This document shows, in pieces, positions 43,750-54,691 of a DNA stretch of 64,000 nt; position 1 is the stretch's first letter, and each line of letters begins with the position of its first letter. The position numbers and the translations under genes are program-made. Source of the DNA: Bedellia somnulentella. Taxonomy: Eukaryota; Arthropoda; Insecta; Lepidoptera; Bedelliidae. The notes beneath the pieces were generated by a model that was not told the origin of the DNA, made no database searches, and saw only the letters and a program-made list of their open reading frames with translations. The stretch is taken from positions 5,270,001-5,334,000 of the forward strand of contig OY755171.1 in assembly GCA_963576735.1 (NCBI GenBank), given 5' to 3'.

Positions 43750-44152
43750 ATAAAATGACAAAAATACTCGTTTGAGTTTGTTTTTGTTTATAAATGTGTT
43801 TGAGAAATAACAAATAATTATTTGTTCAATAATAATTGATACTTCAAGGCAGAGCTCAACAAATATCGGAAATTTGAGTAAAATTGACAGGCTCAGAAGT
43901 TAAGTGCGTAAATACCCTCAGGCTCGAAGATCAAACCTGACTCACACGCCAGTCTCTTACAGGCAAAACTGTGTTACAACTGATTACTAAAATCAAACTA
44001 TTTGACATAGAATTTGATATTGTGACTTGTAACTTTGTATGATAGTTTACATTGATACTGATTTGTGTAACTCTGAACATTCAGAACTATCAGAATCTTA
44101 CTCTACTATACTATCAGACTCAGCTGTAAAAGGCACAGTTTTTATTTTCGAC
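43750..44152. other. Unassigned DNA
   Basis: No gene. A GC-richer patch at 43895-43965 (CCTCAGGCTCGAAGATC) may be an old tRNA-like remnant but lacks a proper B box. Confidence 0.4.
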
Positions 44153-44474
44153 GACATGATAGTCTAATGGGTAGAACACCCGTCTGTAATGTAAACAGAC
44201 AGGCGTGAGTTAAAATCCCGGGTCGGGCCTACACCAATTTTTCTTTTCTTAAGTCATATGTGTGGTTAATTTATCATGTTTTTTTACGGTGAGGGAAAAC
44301 ATCGTGAGTAAACCCACATGGCAGAGTTGTACTTAGCCATATGTGTATTCTTACAAAACGGCGATAGGCCTGCCCCTATCACGTGATTACTAGGTGACAA
44401 CGTCACGTGATGTTCAGAAGTATTAGTACCTCTGCCAGCCCCTTGGAGGTTATTCAGCGTAAATGTTTATGTTA
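44153..44474 (+). repeat. SINE C copy, subfamily 1, internal deletion
   Basis: Complete head (GATAGTCTAATGGGTAGAAC, B box GAGTTAAAATCCC). The left part of the internal hairpin is shortened (GATTACTAGGTGAC) and the right arm GTCACGTGATGTTCAGA is kept. Confidence 0.88.
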
Positions 44475-45305
44475 CATTTATTTCCGATTTTAGACAAGCA
44501 TCTTATTTTTTTAATAGTTCTACTATGGCCTTGAATATATACGACCAAAACAATTAAACCGAAAAACTTTGGTAGATCAGGTACCAAGATAATAATGAAT
44601 TATGAATTCCTCGTATTAAATAAATAAAAAGTTGGAAACAAAATTTTTATTAATGGAGGTCGTCTAGTGACTGCTATGTAACAATTTTTTCAGAAAAACT
44701 ACTTCTATTTATATTATAGCATAAATTCCTTGCTTTAGAAAAAAATATATTATACGAATATCAATCTATTTTAATTTTGGCTCGGTCAAAGCCTTTGTAA
44801 AATAGTTTGACGATGCATACAGGTTTACAATATAGTACTAAGTCCAATACATGATTGAATATGTTTTTGTTTTATTGTTTGAATGTTCTTTTTTTAATAA
44901 TAATCTTTTAAATGTTTTTTTTAAATAAGCAATTTAATTTAAAATGTAGTAAGACACACTCCTGTGTAAAAATAGTAAGAAAGCAAATTTTCACAAACCT
45001 ATGTCAACGGATTTTATTGTAATAAGTTATAGAAAGTTATGTTTTACTTATTAATATTACTGTCGAGTGGAGAATAAAGTATTTCATATAACTGATCTCG
45101 ATGTCATATTGTAGAAGCAACGATAAATGTGTTGTTCCGAACTTTGTTAATACGTCGTAACTTATGTTCGGAATTAATCCTATGAGGCAATATTACAAAA
45201 GTTTTGTCAGGATTATTTCTATATCTTAAGAATCTTACCCATTTATGGTGTATTTTTTATTATTCAGGCCGAACAGCTTATAATTCAAAATAAGTAAATG
45301 TAAAA
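44475..45305. other. Unassigned AT-rich DNA
   Basis: No gene or repeat recognised. Confidence 0.5.
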
Positions 45306-45520
45306 ATGCTGTGCAGTGTCGATTTCGAATAGCACTACCCTGCTTCTTCCCGTGGGCATACGTAAGAGGCGAGTAAGGGTATTAGGGCTTTTTGATGGAT
45401 TTAGGCGATGTGGTTGGAGACCCATCACCAAAAACCTTCGTTTTACTCTTTCAACTTCCAAAAGTAGCTGAGGAATTTCTTATTCTAAGCTCTGGCTACC
45501 CCTTCTGAGGCTTTTTATGT
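45306..45520 (+). repeat. SINE A copy with small deletions
   Basis: CTGTGCAGTGTCGATTTCG start; deletions after CTTCGTTTTAC and before the tail, which is reduced to TATGTATG. Confidence 0.8.
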
Positions 45521-45744
45521 ATGAAATAAACAAGTTATGCAATCAAATCATTATTGACGCCGGACACACACGCTCCAAAGAAATAAAAATGGTGGCAGGC
45601 AGAGGAAGAGATACTTGCTTTGAGACGCGCAAGTACGTAATATTTTAAGCAGAAATAAAAACACAAGTACCTTTTTTAAGTTTCGTGTTTGATAAAGTTA
45701 TAATTTTATTTTGTATAAAGTTATAATTTCATTTACGAAATGAA

Positions 45745-45905
45745 ACAAATGTAAACGAAGCTAGAGAGGTTTGTCAGGATCGTACGAAGTGGCGATCAAT
45801 AGTCTCTGCCTACTCCAATGGGAACTAATGCCGTGAGTATATGTAAATGAACATACATACATATACAAACTTCTCTACCTTCGTTTACATTCATCAATCT
45901 TTTCA
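45745..45905. mobile_element. Two LINE B ends in inverted arrangement
   Basis: 45745-45848 is a forward 3' end (GAAGCTAGAGAGGTTTGTC to GTGAGTATATG). 45849-45905 is an inverted piece (CATACATACATATAC, then AACTTCTCTACCTTCG). The inverted piece lacks the last part of the coding end. Confidence 0.75.
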
Positions 45906-46489
45906 AGACATGATAGAATATTTTCATAATTATTTATTGTATATTAAACTAATTTACAAGAAAAACATCTTTTTTATGTTAAAACATTTACACTTCAGTG
46001 ACGCTACCATAAGCTTTATCGAATACTATATCTCATAAAAATAGATTCACTTATTAATGTAAGAAAAAACGTGATTATGGTACATACCTATTTTCACCTC
46101 ACCACCCACATTCTACTAAGCGGTTAAAAATAATAATTGACCAATGAAGTTCTAATTACTGAAATGGAAATAAATCGCTGTAGCCTACTACTGCGTGGTT
46201 AGAGAGACATGAGGAATCTATAAATATTTTCATTTTCTGCCATTTGGCACAAACAACTGAAATATATGTGCATTCAATAGCAGTACACCTAAAATAGAAG
46301 CATTTAAGATATGTTTCATTCAATTAAAAACACAAAACTATTATTTCAAAAAGGTCCCGTCGTTTGTTATTGTATGATTTATTTTTTTGTGATTTTACTT
46401 ATACATTATCAATCAATCGATCAAGAATAAAGGTGAGAAATATCGTAGCGTATGTTATTGTAAAAAATATAGAAATATTAATGTCAAGA

Positions 46490-46700
46490 TCGTTTCGGCA
46501 CATAGAGAGGAAGGAGAATAGTAAATTGGTAAAAGAGATTTAGCCAATGTGAAAGGTGATGTTTGCAGAGAAAGACCACAAAGGACGCATTCGGATCAAA
46601 TACGGACTGTGCTCGAAGAGGCAGGAATTCGAAGTATGAACAATAAAAGGGCACGTATGAAATATTCTGCCAGGGTCGTACTAAGTGGCGATCGATAGTC
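46490..46700 (+). mobile_element. LINE B C-terminal fragment
   Basis: Coding remnants in shifted frames: a WFGH-like region (TCGTTTCGGCACATAGAG), GGAAGAAAGACCACGAAGG-like codons and the GTGGCGATCGATAGTC end. It stops before the canonical tail. Confidence 0.7.
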
Positions 46701-47524
46701 TAAGAAAGTAAGAAGAAACTGTATGGCCGCACTTTAACTGGGTTTAAACCCTAGGCAATTTATCACAAATTGAGGTAGCTAAAGCTTTCATATTAGATTG
46801 ACCTTAAATAAATTTAAAAAATGAATGTAGTTTTTCTTATAAGAATTAAGTTTGTCTAGAAGAGATTACATTAACCGAAAATATAAAAAAAAATCGCGAA
46901 TTTTACTTTTATTTTACTTATGCTCTGTGTTACATGTTTTTAACCGTGATGTAGAGTTAATATTATATTCTATTCTATAATCACAAGTGTACAGGTTCAT
47001 TTATATCGTTTGACTCGGCTCTTAGTAGGAGACATATCGGTCAGAATATCAATATTTGTACAGTTGCTGATATTGAAAAATAAATTTTTTTTTTTTGATT
47101 TTATATGTTCAACTTATTTTATATTTGCCAATCGTTCCTTTAATGCTTATTCAATTCTCGTTTTTTTTAGTTTTCACATTCCAGATTCTGAATAAAAATA
47201 TAACTTAGTAAATATCAGGTTTTAAAAAAATTATAATTTTACTACTTTTTGTATATCGTATTTTATACCGCTGGAATATTGAGAGTACTATCTTCTTTTT
47301 GTAGTCGGTTAATAAAAAAAGAGGCTCTAAAGCTGTGCCCAACACATAAACTTTACAAATACTACAAAGCAAATTAAGCGAAATGTTTTTTATATCATTA
47401 ACTTTACAGTTATAAAAGCGTATAAATCTTACAAAAAATATAAAATTAAATTGATAATAAAATAAGAAAAATAAAGTTTAATGTAAACAAAATAGAGTTG
47501 CATGCATAAAACGCGCTTTATAAT
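46701..47524. other. Unassigned AT-rich DNA
   Basis: GTAGTCGGTTAATAAAAAAAG near 47300 resembles the GAAGTCGGTTAAAAAG end of the repeat at 48438-48965 and may be its relic. Confidence 0.4.
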
Positions 47525-47982
47525 ATAAGTATTTTAGTTGAATATGAGATTAATGATGCACTGTGATTAATACCTTAGCAATTTCTTTATTCCACACGCA
47601 TCAGTTCAACCTCAATATTAAAATTCTCTTAAATTAATTTGTGAGCCGGTGCCAGCCTGCGTGATGATTGATAATAATAAGTGTGTATTTCGCACTTCAT
47701 ATACATGTACAATGTAGGATACCTTGTAGTTGTAGGGATGTTGTAGGGTAAATTGATTTTTGTACGTATTACCATTTAAAACGTAAGGCGATAGATATAT
47801 ATTGTTTAGATTGTAATAATCAGAGATAGATAGTAGGGTGAATTTAGTTTTGTTTGACTGGCACCGACTCAAAAAATAATTTAAGAGAATTTTAATATTT
47901 AGGTAGGTTGAACTGACGCGTGTGGAATAAAGAAATTGCTAAGGTATTAATCACAGTACTCATATTCAACTAAAATACTTAT
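47525..47982. mobile_element. MITE with ~130-bp terminal inverted repeats
   Basis: 47525-47660 and 47855-47982 are inverted copies beginning ATAAGTATTTTAGTTGAATA and ending near GCCGGTGCCAG. The left arm has an extra ~11 bases (ATTAATGATGC) after ATATGAG. The ~195-bp centre is non-coding. No clear target-site duplication. Long inverted repeats fit a foldback-type DNA transposon derivative; superfamily unknown. Confidence 0.85.
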
Positions 47983-48269
47983 TTCGTACTTTTTAGTACT
48001 AGATTGTTTATTTTCGGTTGTTTTTTCAACAATGAAGTCGGTTTTCTTTTTGTTAAAAATTATTTTATTTTACGAGTTTTAGAGATGGGTAGACCTGGCA
48101 AAGATGCCTCTCGGATGAGGAAGCGACGGTTACTGTATTATTCTTCGCATTTTCGGTATTTCTATTACTGTACGATATTAAATAGGCTCAACCATATGTA
48201 ACTTTACATTGTTCTTGAAATCCCTCAAAAGGCGATGGTCTACAATTCTACATTTCAAGAATGACTCAA

Positions 48270-48437
48270 TCGTTCACGCTGAATATCCCCGAAGGGGTTA
48301 GCAGAGGTAGTAATACTTCTGAATATCACGTGACATTGTCACCTGTTGTTCAGAGTACCCACGATTTGATTAGGCAGTGTTCTCACGTCATACAGGTCAG
48401 GCCTATCGGCGTTTTGAACAAATACACTGTCACATGA
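48270..48437 (-). repeat. SINE C fragment, subfamily 1
   Basis: Tail-side CCCCGAAGGGGTTAGCAGAGG through TACACTGTCACATGATTGTG; the head is missing. Confidence 0.82.
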
Positions 48438-48965
48438 TTGTGAGTTTCGACAGTCCCCTCGATTTCCTGGGATGCCATCATCAGATCCTGGTCTCATGGT
48501 ACTTTCTCGTACTTACTTAACAATAACATAACTAAAGAAATGTTGAGTGAACCTGTACTTCTCTTCATAAAAGCTACGAAGAGGAGCATAAATCTTTATG
48601 GAATGGTGAAAGAACTGTTTCCTAACTCCTAGTGATTAAGGACCCACACCTTCCGTCATCAGCTCAGCAGCATAACAATATGATTTTCAGAAGCAAATGC
48701 CAATATAAGTTCAGAAAATATGTAAAACGCGGTACATTTGCCTATAAAATTTCAGGGTTCCCCTCGATTTCTCCAGGATCCTATCATCAGACCCTGATAT
48801 CCTCATCATGGTACCAATCCGGGAGTATCTTCTATCGAATAAAAAAATAATAATCAAAATCGGTTTATAAATGGGGAAGTAATCGGCGAACATACATAAA
48901 AAAATAAAAAAATATACGGTCGAATTGAGAACACTCCTTTTTTTGAAGTCGGTTAAAAAGTAATC
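48438..48965 (+). repeat. Dispersed repeat with GAAGTCGGTTAAAAAG end, class unresolved
   Basis: Contains TCCCCTCGATTTCCTGGGAT near 48455 and its relative CCCCTCGATTTCTCCAGGAT near 48760, each followed by a CATCAGA / CCTGAT stretch. It ends TTTTTTGAAGTCGGTTAAAA. I recognise this as a common moth repeat, but I cannot state its class. Two partial copies seem to lie in tandem. Confidence 0.5.
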
Positions 48966-49021
48966 AGAATTCAATATTCTCTATGCACTCACTCCTACGT
49001 CAAAACTTGTTTGTCTACACT

Positions 49022-49620
49022 TCTACACTAATATTATAAAGAGGAAAACTTTGTTTGTTTGGTTGTAATGAATAGGCTCAAAAATTATTTGACCGATTTT
49101 TAAAATTCTTTCACAATTCGAAAGCTATATTATCCACAAGTAACATAGAATAAGTAAGATATTTGGATTTTTCGGACACAAACTGAAAAAAATCAACCAA
49201 AGAAGTTACTTATTTTGCGTACGCTGCCTAAACTGCAAAAGATAGAACCTTAGAATGTTATAATTCATTGTAGATCTTATAAATATCTACAAAAAAGTCC
49301 GCGACACACTATACCTATCCATGTCGAGTGAGGCACAACAACCACATTATATATATAAAAGAAAGTCGTGTCAGTTACACTATTTATAACTCGAGAACAA
49401 ATGGACCGATCCGGCTGAAAATTTTTGGAAAGGTTGCTTAGAACCAGGAAAAGGACATAGGATATATAACATCGCGCTAAATACTGTAGGGGGTAAACAG
49501 TGAAAATTTTTAACACCATCCATTTGAAGCTGGGGCGGACCATGTATGCAATACAGTAACAACAAGCATACTGAGCGTTGGTACATGAAATAACCGACAA
49601 ACTTTTACTTAAATCTTTTA
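49022..49620 (+). mobile_element. Two Helitron-type non-autonomous fragments
   Basis: The first starts TCTACACTAATATTATAAAG (49022) with TTGACCGATTTTTAAAATTC. The second has GAAAGTCGTGTCAGTTACAC and GGACCGATCCGGCTGAAAAT (about 49360-49470). Both patterns (a start with a TC-type end and an ACCGATTT block) are familiar from moth Helitron derivatives. No 3' CTAG-type ends are seen. Confidence 0.45.
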
Positions 49621-49770
49621 GCAATAAACTAGGGAGGCGCGATAACTATTCTTTTTCTTATGAGTCGCTATTACATCACAAATGTTACAAATATTTAATT
49701 AAAAATCTTATATACATATAATCATATAATAATAACAACAATAATTTACTAACAAATGATAAAAACACAA

Positions 49771-49970
49771 NNNNNNNNNNNNNNNNNNNNNNNNNNNNNN
49801 NNNNNNNNNNNNNNNNNNNNNNNNNNNNNNNNNNNNNNNNNNNNNNNNNNNNNNNNNNNNNNNNNNNNNNNNNNNNNNNNNNNNNNNNNNNNNNNNNNNN
49901 NNNNNNNNNNNNNNNNNNNNNNNNNNNNNNNNNNNNNNNNNNNNNNNNNNNNNNNNNNNNNNNNNNNNNN
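49771..49970. other. Assembly gap of 200 Ns
   Basis: Exactly 200 undetermined bases, probably a placeholder length. The sequence on its left (about 49665-49770) is repeated to its right at 50200-50288 and 50545-50575, interrupted there by a SINE A. Frames spanning the gap are meaningless. Confidence 0.97.
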
Positions 49971-50192
49971 GAAACCCACATGGCTGAGTTGTAACATAGT
50001 CATGTGACAGTGTATTCGTACAAAAACGGCGATAGGCCTGCCCCCTATCACGTGAGTACACTGTCCATGCAAAACGTGGGTACTCTGAACACCAGGTGAC
50101 AAAGTCACGTGATGTTCAGAAGTATTAGTACCTCTGCCAACCCCTTCGGGGATATTCAGCGTGAACGTTTATGTTTATGTTTTGTTATGTTT
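49971..50192 (+). repeat. SINE C copy, 5' part in the gap, subfamily 1
   Basis: Starts inside GAAACCCACATGGCTGAG. It has complete hairpin arms, CCAACCCCTTCGGGGATATT and a TTATG/TTTATG tail. Confidence 0.88.
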
Positions 50193-50288
50193 ATTATTAG
50201 TCGCTTATTACATCACAAATGTTACAAATATTTAACTAAAAAACGAATATATATATAATCATATAATAATAACAACAATAATTTACTA

Positions 50289-50544
50289 TTACTATTTTGC
50301 CGTGTAGTGCCGGCTTAGAATGTCGCTACCCCTTTCTACCCACGGGTGTCGTAAGAGGCGACTAAGGGTATTGGGGCTTTTTATTGGATTTCTGGGCGAT
50401 GCAGTTGGAGACCCATCACCAAAAACCTTTAATTTTACCATCTTTTCCCCACTCAACTTCCAAAAGTGGCTGAGGAATTTATAATTCCTTAGCTCTGGTT
50501 ACCCCTTCTAGGGTATAGCCCTGAGTATATGTATGTATGTATGT
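50289..50544 (+). repeat. SINE A, full length, with duplication and visible empty site
   Basis: AATAATTTACTA stands at 50277-50288 and 50545-50556. The unoccupied site is present left of the gap, near 49739-49750. About ten bases (TTACTATTTT) between the left duplication and the family start GCCGTGTAGTG are not from the SINE. Confidence 0.92.
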
Positions 50545-50575
50545 AATAATTTACTAACAAGTTATAAAAACACAA

Positions 50576-51137
50576 AGTAAACAACTGCTAAAAAGAAGCT
50601 AAATTCCAGTGAACCATCTAAACAAAGAACTCCAAATTTAGAACGCAGACGTACGGACTAACTACAAATTGTTTAGCGGAATTACCATCTTTATTAAGGA
50701 GAAGATAGAAAGTAATTTGTCGGAAACGCGTCTCATATTTTCTACTGGCTTTATTTAGGCGCCACGGTCATTAGCATAATGCAACGTTATACTGGGGCTC
50801 GGCTTTGGACAACGTACCGTTGGCATAGCAATCTAATTTGTCTTTTTATTAGAGTGAATAACTGATTTTAGACAGCCAATATTTAGTGATGGTAACTAAT
50901 CTATTGTTTTTCTATCAAATTTACAGATCAGTTTTACACATAAATTGTTTTATAGAAACTGTTAATACATTATTCATCATCACAATCATCTGCCTATACT
51001 TCCACTGCTGCTCTTATCCATCGGCTTCCAGCACCTATGACCAAGTTGTTGGTCTAACTTCCAGGTGGCCTCCCCTAAAGAAACTATATGTTTTCAGAAT
51101 ATCACGCAAATAAGTGAAGCGTAAATTTATAATAAAA
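50576..51137. other. Unassigned DNA
   Basis: Slightly GC-richer around 50700-50800 and 51000-51080, with short frames that I do not recognise. Confidence 0.4.
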
Positions 51138-51310
51138 GCTTAGTTATATCGACTTAGAATCACTCTACCCAATTTATTCTCATTGGTTTTCGTTAAGTTG
51201 GATATTGGGGCTTTGTATGTGATTTTTGGGCAATGCAAATGGAGACGCATCACCAACAACCTTTTCCCGACTAAACTTTTAAAAGTGGCTGAGGTATTTA
51301 TAATTTTATG
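51138..51310 (+). repeat. SINE A copy, diverged
   Basis: Family order kept (CGACTTAGAATCACTCTACC, GATATTGGGGCTTTG, GGAGACGCATCACCAACAAC) but the tail is lost. Confidence 0.72.
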
Positions 51311-51477
51311 CGAAAACTTGTATATATTTAAAAAAAATGGTTTTTCCTTATTAAGTTTCAATACATGCTGTTTGTAACTATGTAACTAGGCAAAGAAGAA
51401 TGATTAAATAAAACCACTAAACGAACACAATTCATTTGCTGTTTCAATGTTACATACTTAATCTTCAGTTTCAACTG

Positions 51478-51765
51478 TAAAAGCTCAGTGGTTAAAACAC
51501 ACCGCTTATCATGCAGACAATGAGGGGTTCAAATCCTGGGTCAGGTCAGCACCAATTTGCATTTTCGAAAGTCATATGGGTAGTTAATTTATCATGGTTG
51601 TTAACGGTGAGGAAAGAGTTCCTGAGAAAAACCACATGGCTAAGTTGTACTTAGTGACATGATACTGAATTCGTACAAAACGGCGAAAGGCTGCCCCCTA
51701 TCACGTGAGTAAACTTCGAGCCAACCCCTTCGAGGATATACGGCTTGAACGTTTGAGATGAACTG
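51478..51765 (+). repeat. SINE C copy, diverged, hairpin deleted
   Basis: Head with AAGCTCAGTGGTTAAAAC (A box) and GGGGTTCAAATCCTGG (B box). The internal hairpin is missing: CACGTGAGTAAACTTCGAG passes straight to CCAACCCCTTCGAGGATATA. Confidence 0.82.
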
Positions 51766-52282
51766 AGAATCCTTAGTATGTTACAAATTGTTTAAAATTT
51801 TAACTAAAATCCTGATTATTATCTGTTTTTGGCAACAGTACATTTAGCCCACTAGGACCTATTATGGGTATATAGGTTTTGTCCATTCGTAGGTTTTGCT
51901 GCTGACAATTAGGCTTCGAATTTTCGACCTGTCCGGAATATTTAAAGTAATGTATTGAAATAGCGAGGCCATTTTTGAACGAAATTACGACAGTAAAAGC
52001 TTTCTATGGTTTCAAATTAAAGCAAATTGAGGATGCACCAATAGTATTTTTAAATTATCGCATAATATCTATTGTGAGTGCTCGAGGCTATTATGGATTG
52101 GGTAGATAGGCAATATTGGAGAATTCTCGCTGAGTAGCGGTCCTGGCAGGATCTAAAGATTACTACCGTGGCTAGTAAAGATATATGATTATAAATTGCC
52201 GCCAAAGTAAAGTTCAAGACAAAAAAAAACAATGTGGTTATGTAACTTTATGAATAAACTACAAAATATATTTTGTGAGTGT
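51766..52282. other. Unassigned DNA
   Basis: No gene or repeat recognised. Confidence 0.45.
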
Positions 52283-52690
52283 TAAACATCATGTCAAATT
52301 GTCACCTGATGTACAGAGTATCCACGTTTTGCTTGAATACTGGATAAAGTACAATATTATTAAACATATTAAAGGCAGCAGCCATGATTGCTTAATAGCT
52401 AGAACATCCTCTTTTTATGCAGACACACGCTTGGTTTCAATTCCAAAGGTCAGTTGTATAGTTAATATATCACTGTTGTTAATAGAGGAAAATATCGTGA
52501 GCAAACCTACATGTCTAAATCATACTTAGCGATGTGAAAGTGTATTTGTACAAAACGGTGATAGGCCTGTACCTTATCAGGTGAGTACTCTGTTTAAGCA
52601 AGACGGGGGGTACTCTGAAAACCAAGGACAATATCTCTGCCAACCCCTTCGGAGATATGAGGCTGGAAAGTGTGAGTTGAGTTGATATGA
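52283..52690. repeat. SINE C: short inverted piece followed by an old forward copy
   Basis: 52283-52345 is inverted hairpin region (TGTCACCTGATGTACAGAG). 52372-52690 is a complete forward copy with drifted boxes (TTAATAGCTAGAAC, GTTTCAATTCCAAAG) and tail hairpin CCAACCCCTTCGGAGATAT. It lacks most of the internal hairpin's right arm. Confidence 0.72.
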
Positions 52691-53287
52691 AAGGGCTAGG
52701 GAAAATAATAATAAATTGTGGATCGTTGGTAATATGCTTCTAGTTTTACCGCTCATTAATCACATCAAAACTCCCAGCTCCCTTTGTTTTCTTTCAATTT
52801 ACTCATGAAAGGATTCGTAGTAGTGCTTTATAAGCCGACACCAAGCAGCACTACATAGTTAGCTATAAATTTAAAATAAAGTGTGAATTTTTGTAAGATC
52901 ACACGAGGAACTACATCTTACGCAAACTGAATTACGAAACTTGTCACAGAAATGCTTTGACATGGATAAGGATTCGTCTTGAAGCTACAGCTCCGTACCT
53001 CATTCATATTTTTATAGAGTTCATAAATAAATTTTTATAGAGTTCATAAATAACTTAGTGCTCTTTATAAAAATGTATATGCTTCGTTATATAAAATTAC
53101 GTAGTAATATATTGTATGTGTGTTAATACTCGTTAAATATGTATATTATTTGTATTTAATTTATATATTTTGAATATTTAATTTTTATTAATAATTATTA
53201 TTTCTAATTAAATAAGTAAGCTTTAAAAAAGTTACATTTATATGGCCTTGTTTTTCACATCTACCAGAATAACTAATTGACTGATAA
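52691..53287. other. Unassigned DNA with a SINE A scrap
   Basis: About 40 bp at 52812-52852 (GTAGTGCTTTATAAGCCGAC) is an inverted SINE A 5' end. TTTTTATAGAGTTCATAAAT is tandemly doubled at 53008-53052. Confidence 0.5.
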
Positions 53288-53412
53288 TACCGTCCAAAGG
53301 TTGTCTAGAAGAGATGGTTTTAGCGATAAGACCGTCAACTGTACGTCACTGTAAACTGTACTAATAAAATTTTGTAAATATTTTGTATTTGATGACCAAT
53401 AAAGAGTGTTTC
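53288..53412 (+). mobile_element. LINE H 3' untranslated end
   Basis: GGTTGTCTAGAAGAGATGG, AGCGATAAGACCGTCAACTG and ACCAATAAAGAGTGTTTC match the inverted copy at 26757-27360. Likely includes the polyadenylation signal AATAAA. Confidence 0.7.
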
Positions 53413-53429
53413 TATGCTGTTCTATATGC

Positions 53430-54182
53430 GATTGACATGATTTTTTACTATTTGCTGATAGTAATTAATTAACTTTCATTTTGGTACGAAAAACTATAGC
53501 AATAAGTAATTAAGTGGATTTTTAATAATACTAACTTAAGCATTGTAAATCAACTCTAAAACTAATATGTCTGAAAAACATTAGTCTCTGGACTCAGAGC
53601 CTACCTGGCAATATAGGCACTTAACAAAAATTTCCTTCAGCAATTCGGCCTCGAATGTAACCTAATTACTTTGCCCCTAGCGGTTCTGCATTTCGGTTTC
53701 TCTTCAGCGCTGGCGAGTTTTAGAGGAGTGCTTTTACATGTAACACGTGAGTAGGTTTCAACAAAATGGATGTCGCCTCGGGGCTCATAAATCTTGAAAT
53801 ATGGGGGCAACCGTTCCCTGGACATAGAGTTATACAGTTTTGATGGCTCGCACAGCTAATACAGTGTACAGAACGGCAGTTTAGATATGAACAAATTTTG
53901 TAAGCTCCATGCTACGTACGTTTCAGCTTGAGAGTTTGGGTATTAAGATTTTATTGTTTACGATATCTTTTGAGGGTTTGACTTGGCTAAATTTTGAGTT
54001 ATATATTCAGGTTGTGAATCAAATTTTAAATGCTTTTATCACATATGGATGTTTTTCAAAGTTAGTAAAATATATCATGTTTTTTATGAATTATATTCTA
54101 TGAAGATTTTATTTGTTCTATTATTACAAAAAAAAATCGCAGGCAAATAAATCATAAAATTTTGCTGCGTCCGAAATTAAAT
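53430..54182. other. Unassigned, with a GC-rich patch at 53600-53890
   Basis: The patch contains CTTTGCCCCTAGCGGTTCTG, TCAGCGCTGGCGAGTTTTAG and TGTCGCCTCGGGGCTCATAA and has no long frame in either direction. It stands out in base composition and has no match elsewhere in the window. It could be an exon-derived, RNA-derived or unlabelled retroelement fragment. Confidence 0.4.
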
Positions 54183-54184
54183 AG

Positions 54185-54275
54185 TATGCATGAAAACATT
54201 GATGAGTGTAGACGAAGTTCGAGGTATTTCCGATCTGCCTTTCTCAATGGGAACTAACAGCGTGAGTATATTATG
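54185..54275 (+). mobile_element. LINE B 3' end with internal deletion
   Basis: TGAGTGTAGACGAAGTTCGAG passes directly to CTGCCTTTCTCAATGGGAAC, missing the GGCGATCG block. Confidence 0.72.
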
Positions 54276-54429
54276 TTTGTATTATTATTATTTTTAAAAA
54301 CATCTGGTCTTTCTACAAACTAGCATATCCCTATTTGGAAATAGTTTTAGTAAGTCATATTTTTCAAACACAACAGTTTCGCAGGCTGTACTCTAGTACG
54401 GAAACCTTCCAGATAATATGTAAAATTAC

Positions 54430-54566
54430 CAATTTGTCAGTCAAACACAGACACTTCACTGTAATCCATAAAAAAAAAGAAGTTGAGATAGTGTTTTGGT
54501 ATTTTGGATGTAAACTGGATGCAAAAAATGTAGTCTACGCGGACGTAGTCGCGGGCAAAAAGCTAG
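54430..54566 (+). mobile_element. Helitron-type 3' end
   Basis: The hairpin CGCGGAC-GTA-GTCGCG at 54538-54553 is followed about ten bases later by CTAG (54563-54566) and a T. This is the expected Helitron end: a short hairpin, then CTRR, with insertion before T. The 5' boundary is unknown and no protein is encoded. Confidence 0.65.
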
Positions 54567-54691
54567 TTTATATATAAGTGTATACATTTGCGACGATAAA
54601 TCTCGAAGTCTGACCTATTAAGGTTTATTTTTTTTAATTTTTATTCAATTAAATTTTTGATATTTTTTTTACAACTTATAGCTTTACGGGT

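Noticed and set aside
49685..50108. Several frames running through the assembly gap
   Set aside because: They consist mostly of undetermined bases.
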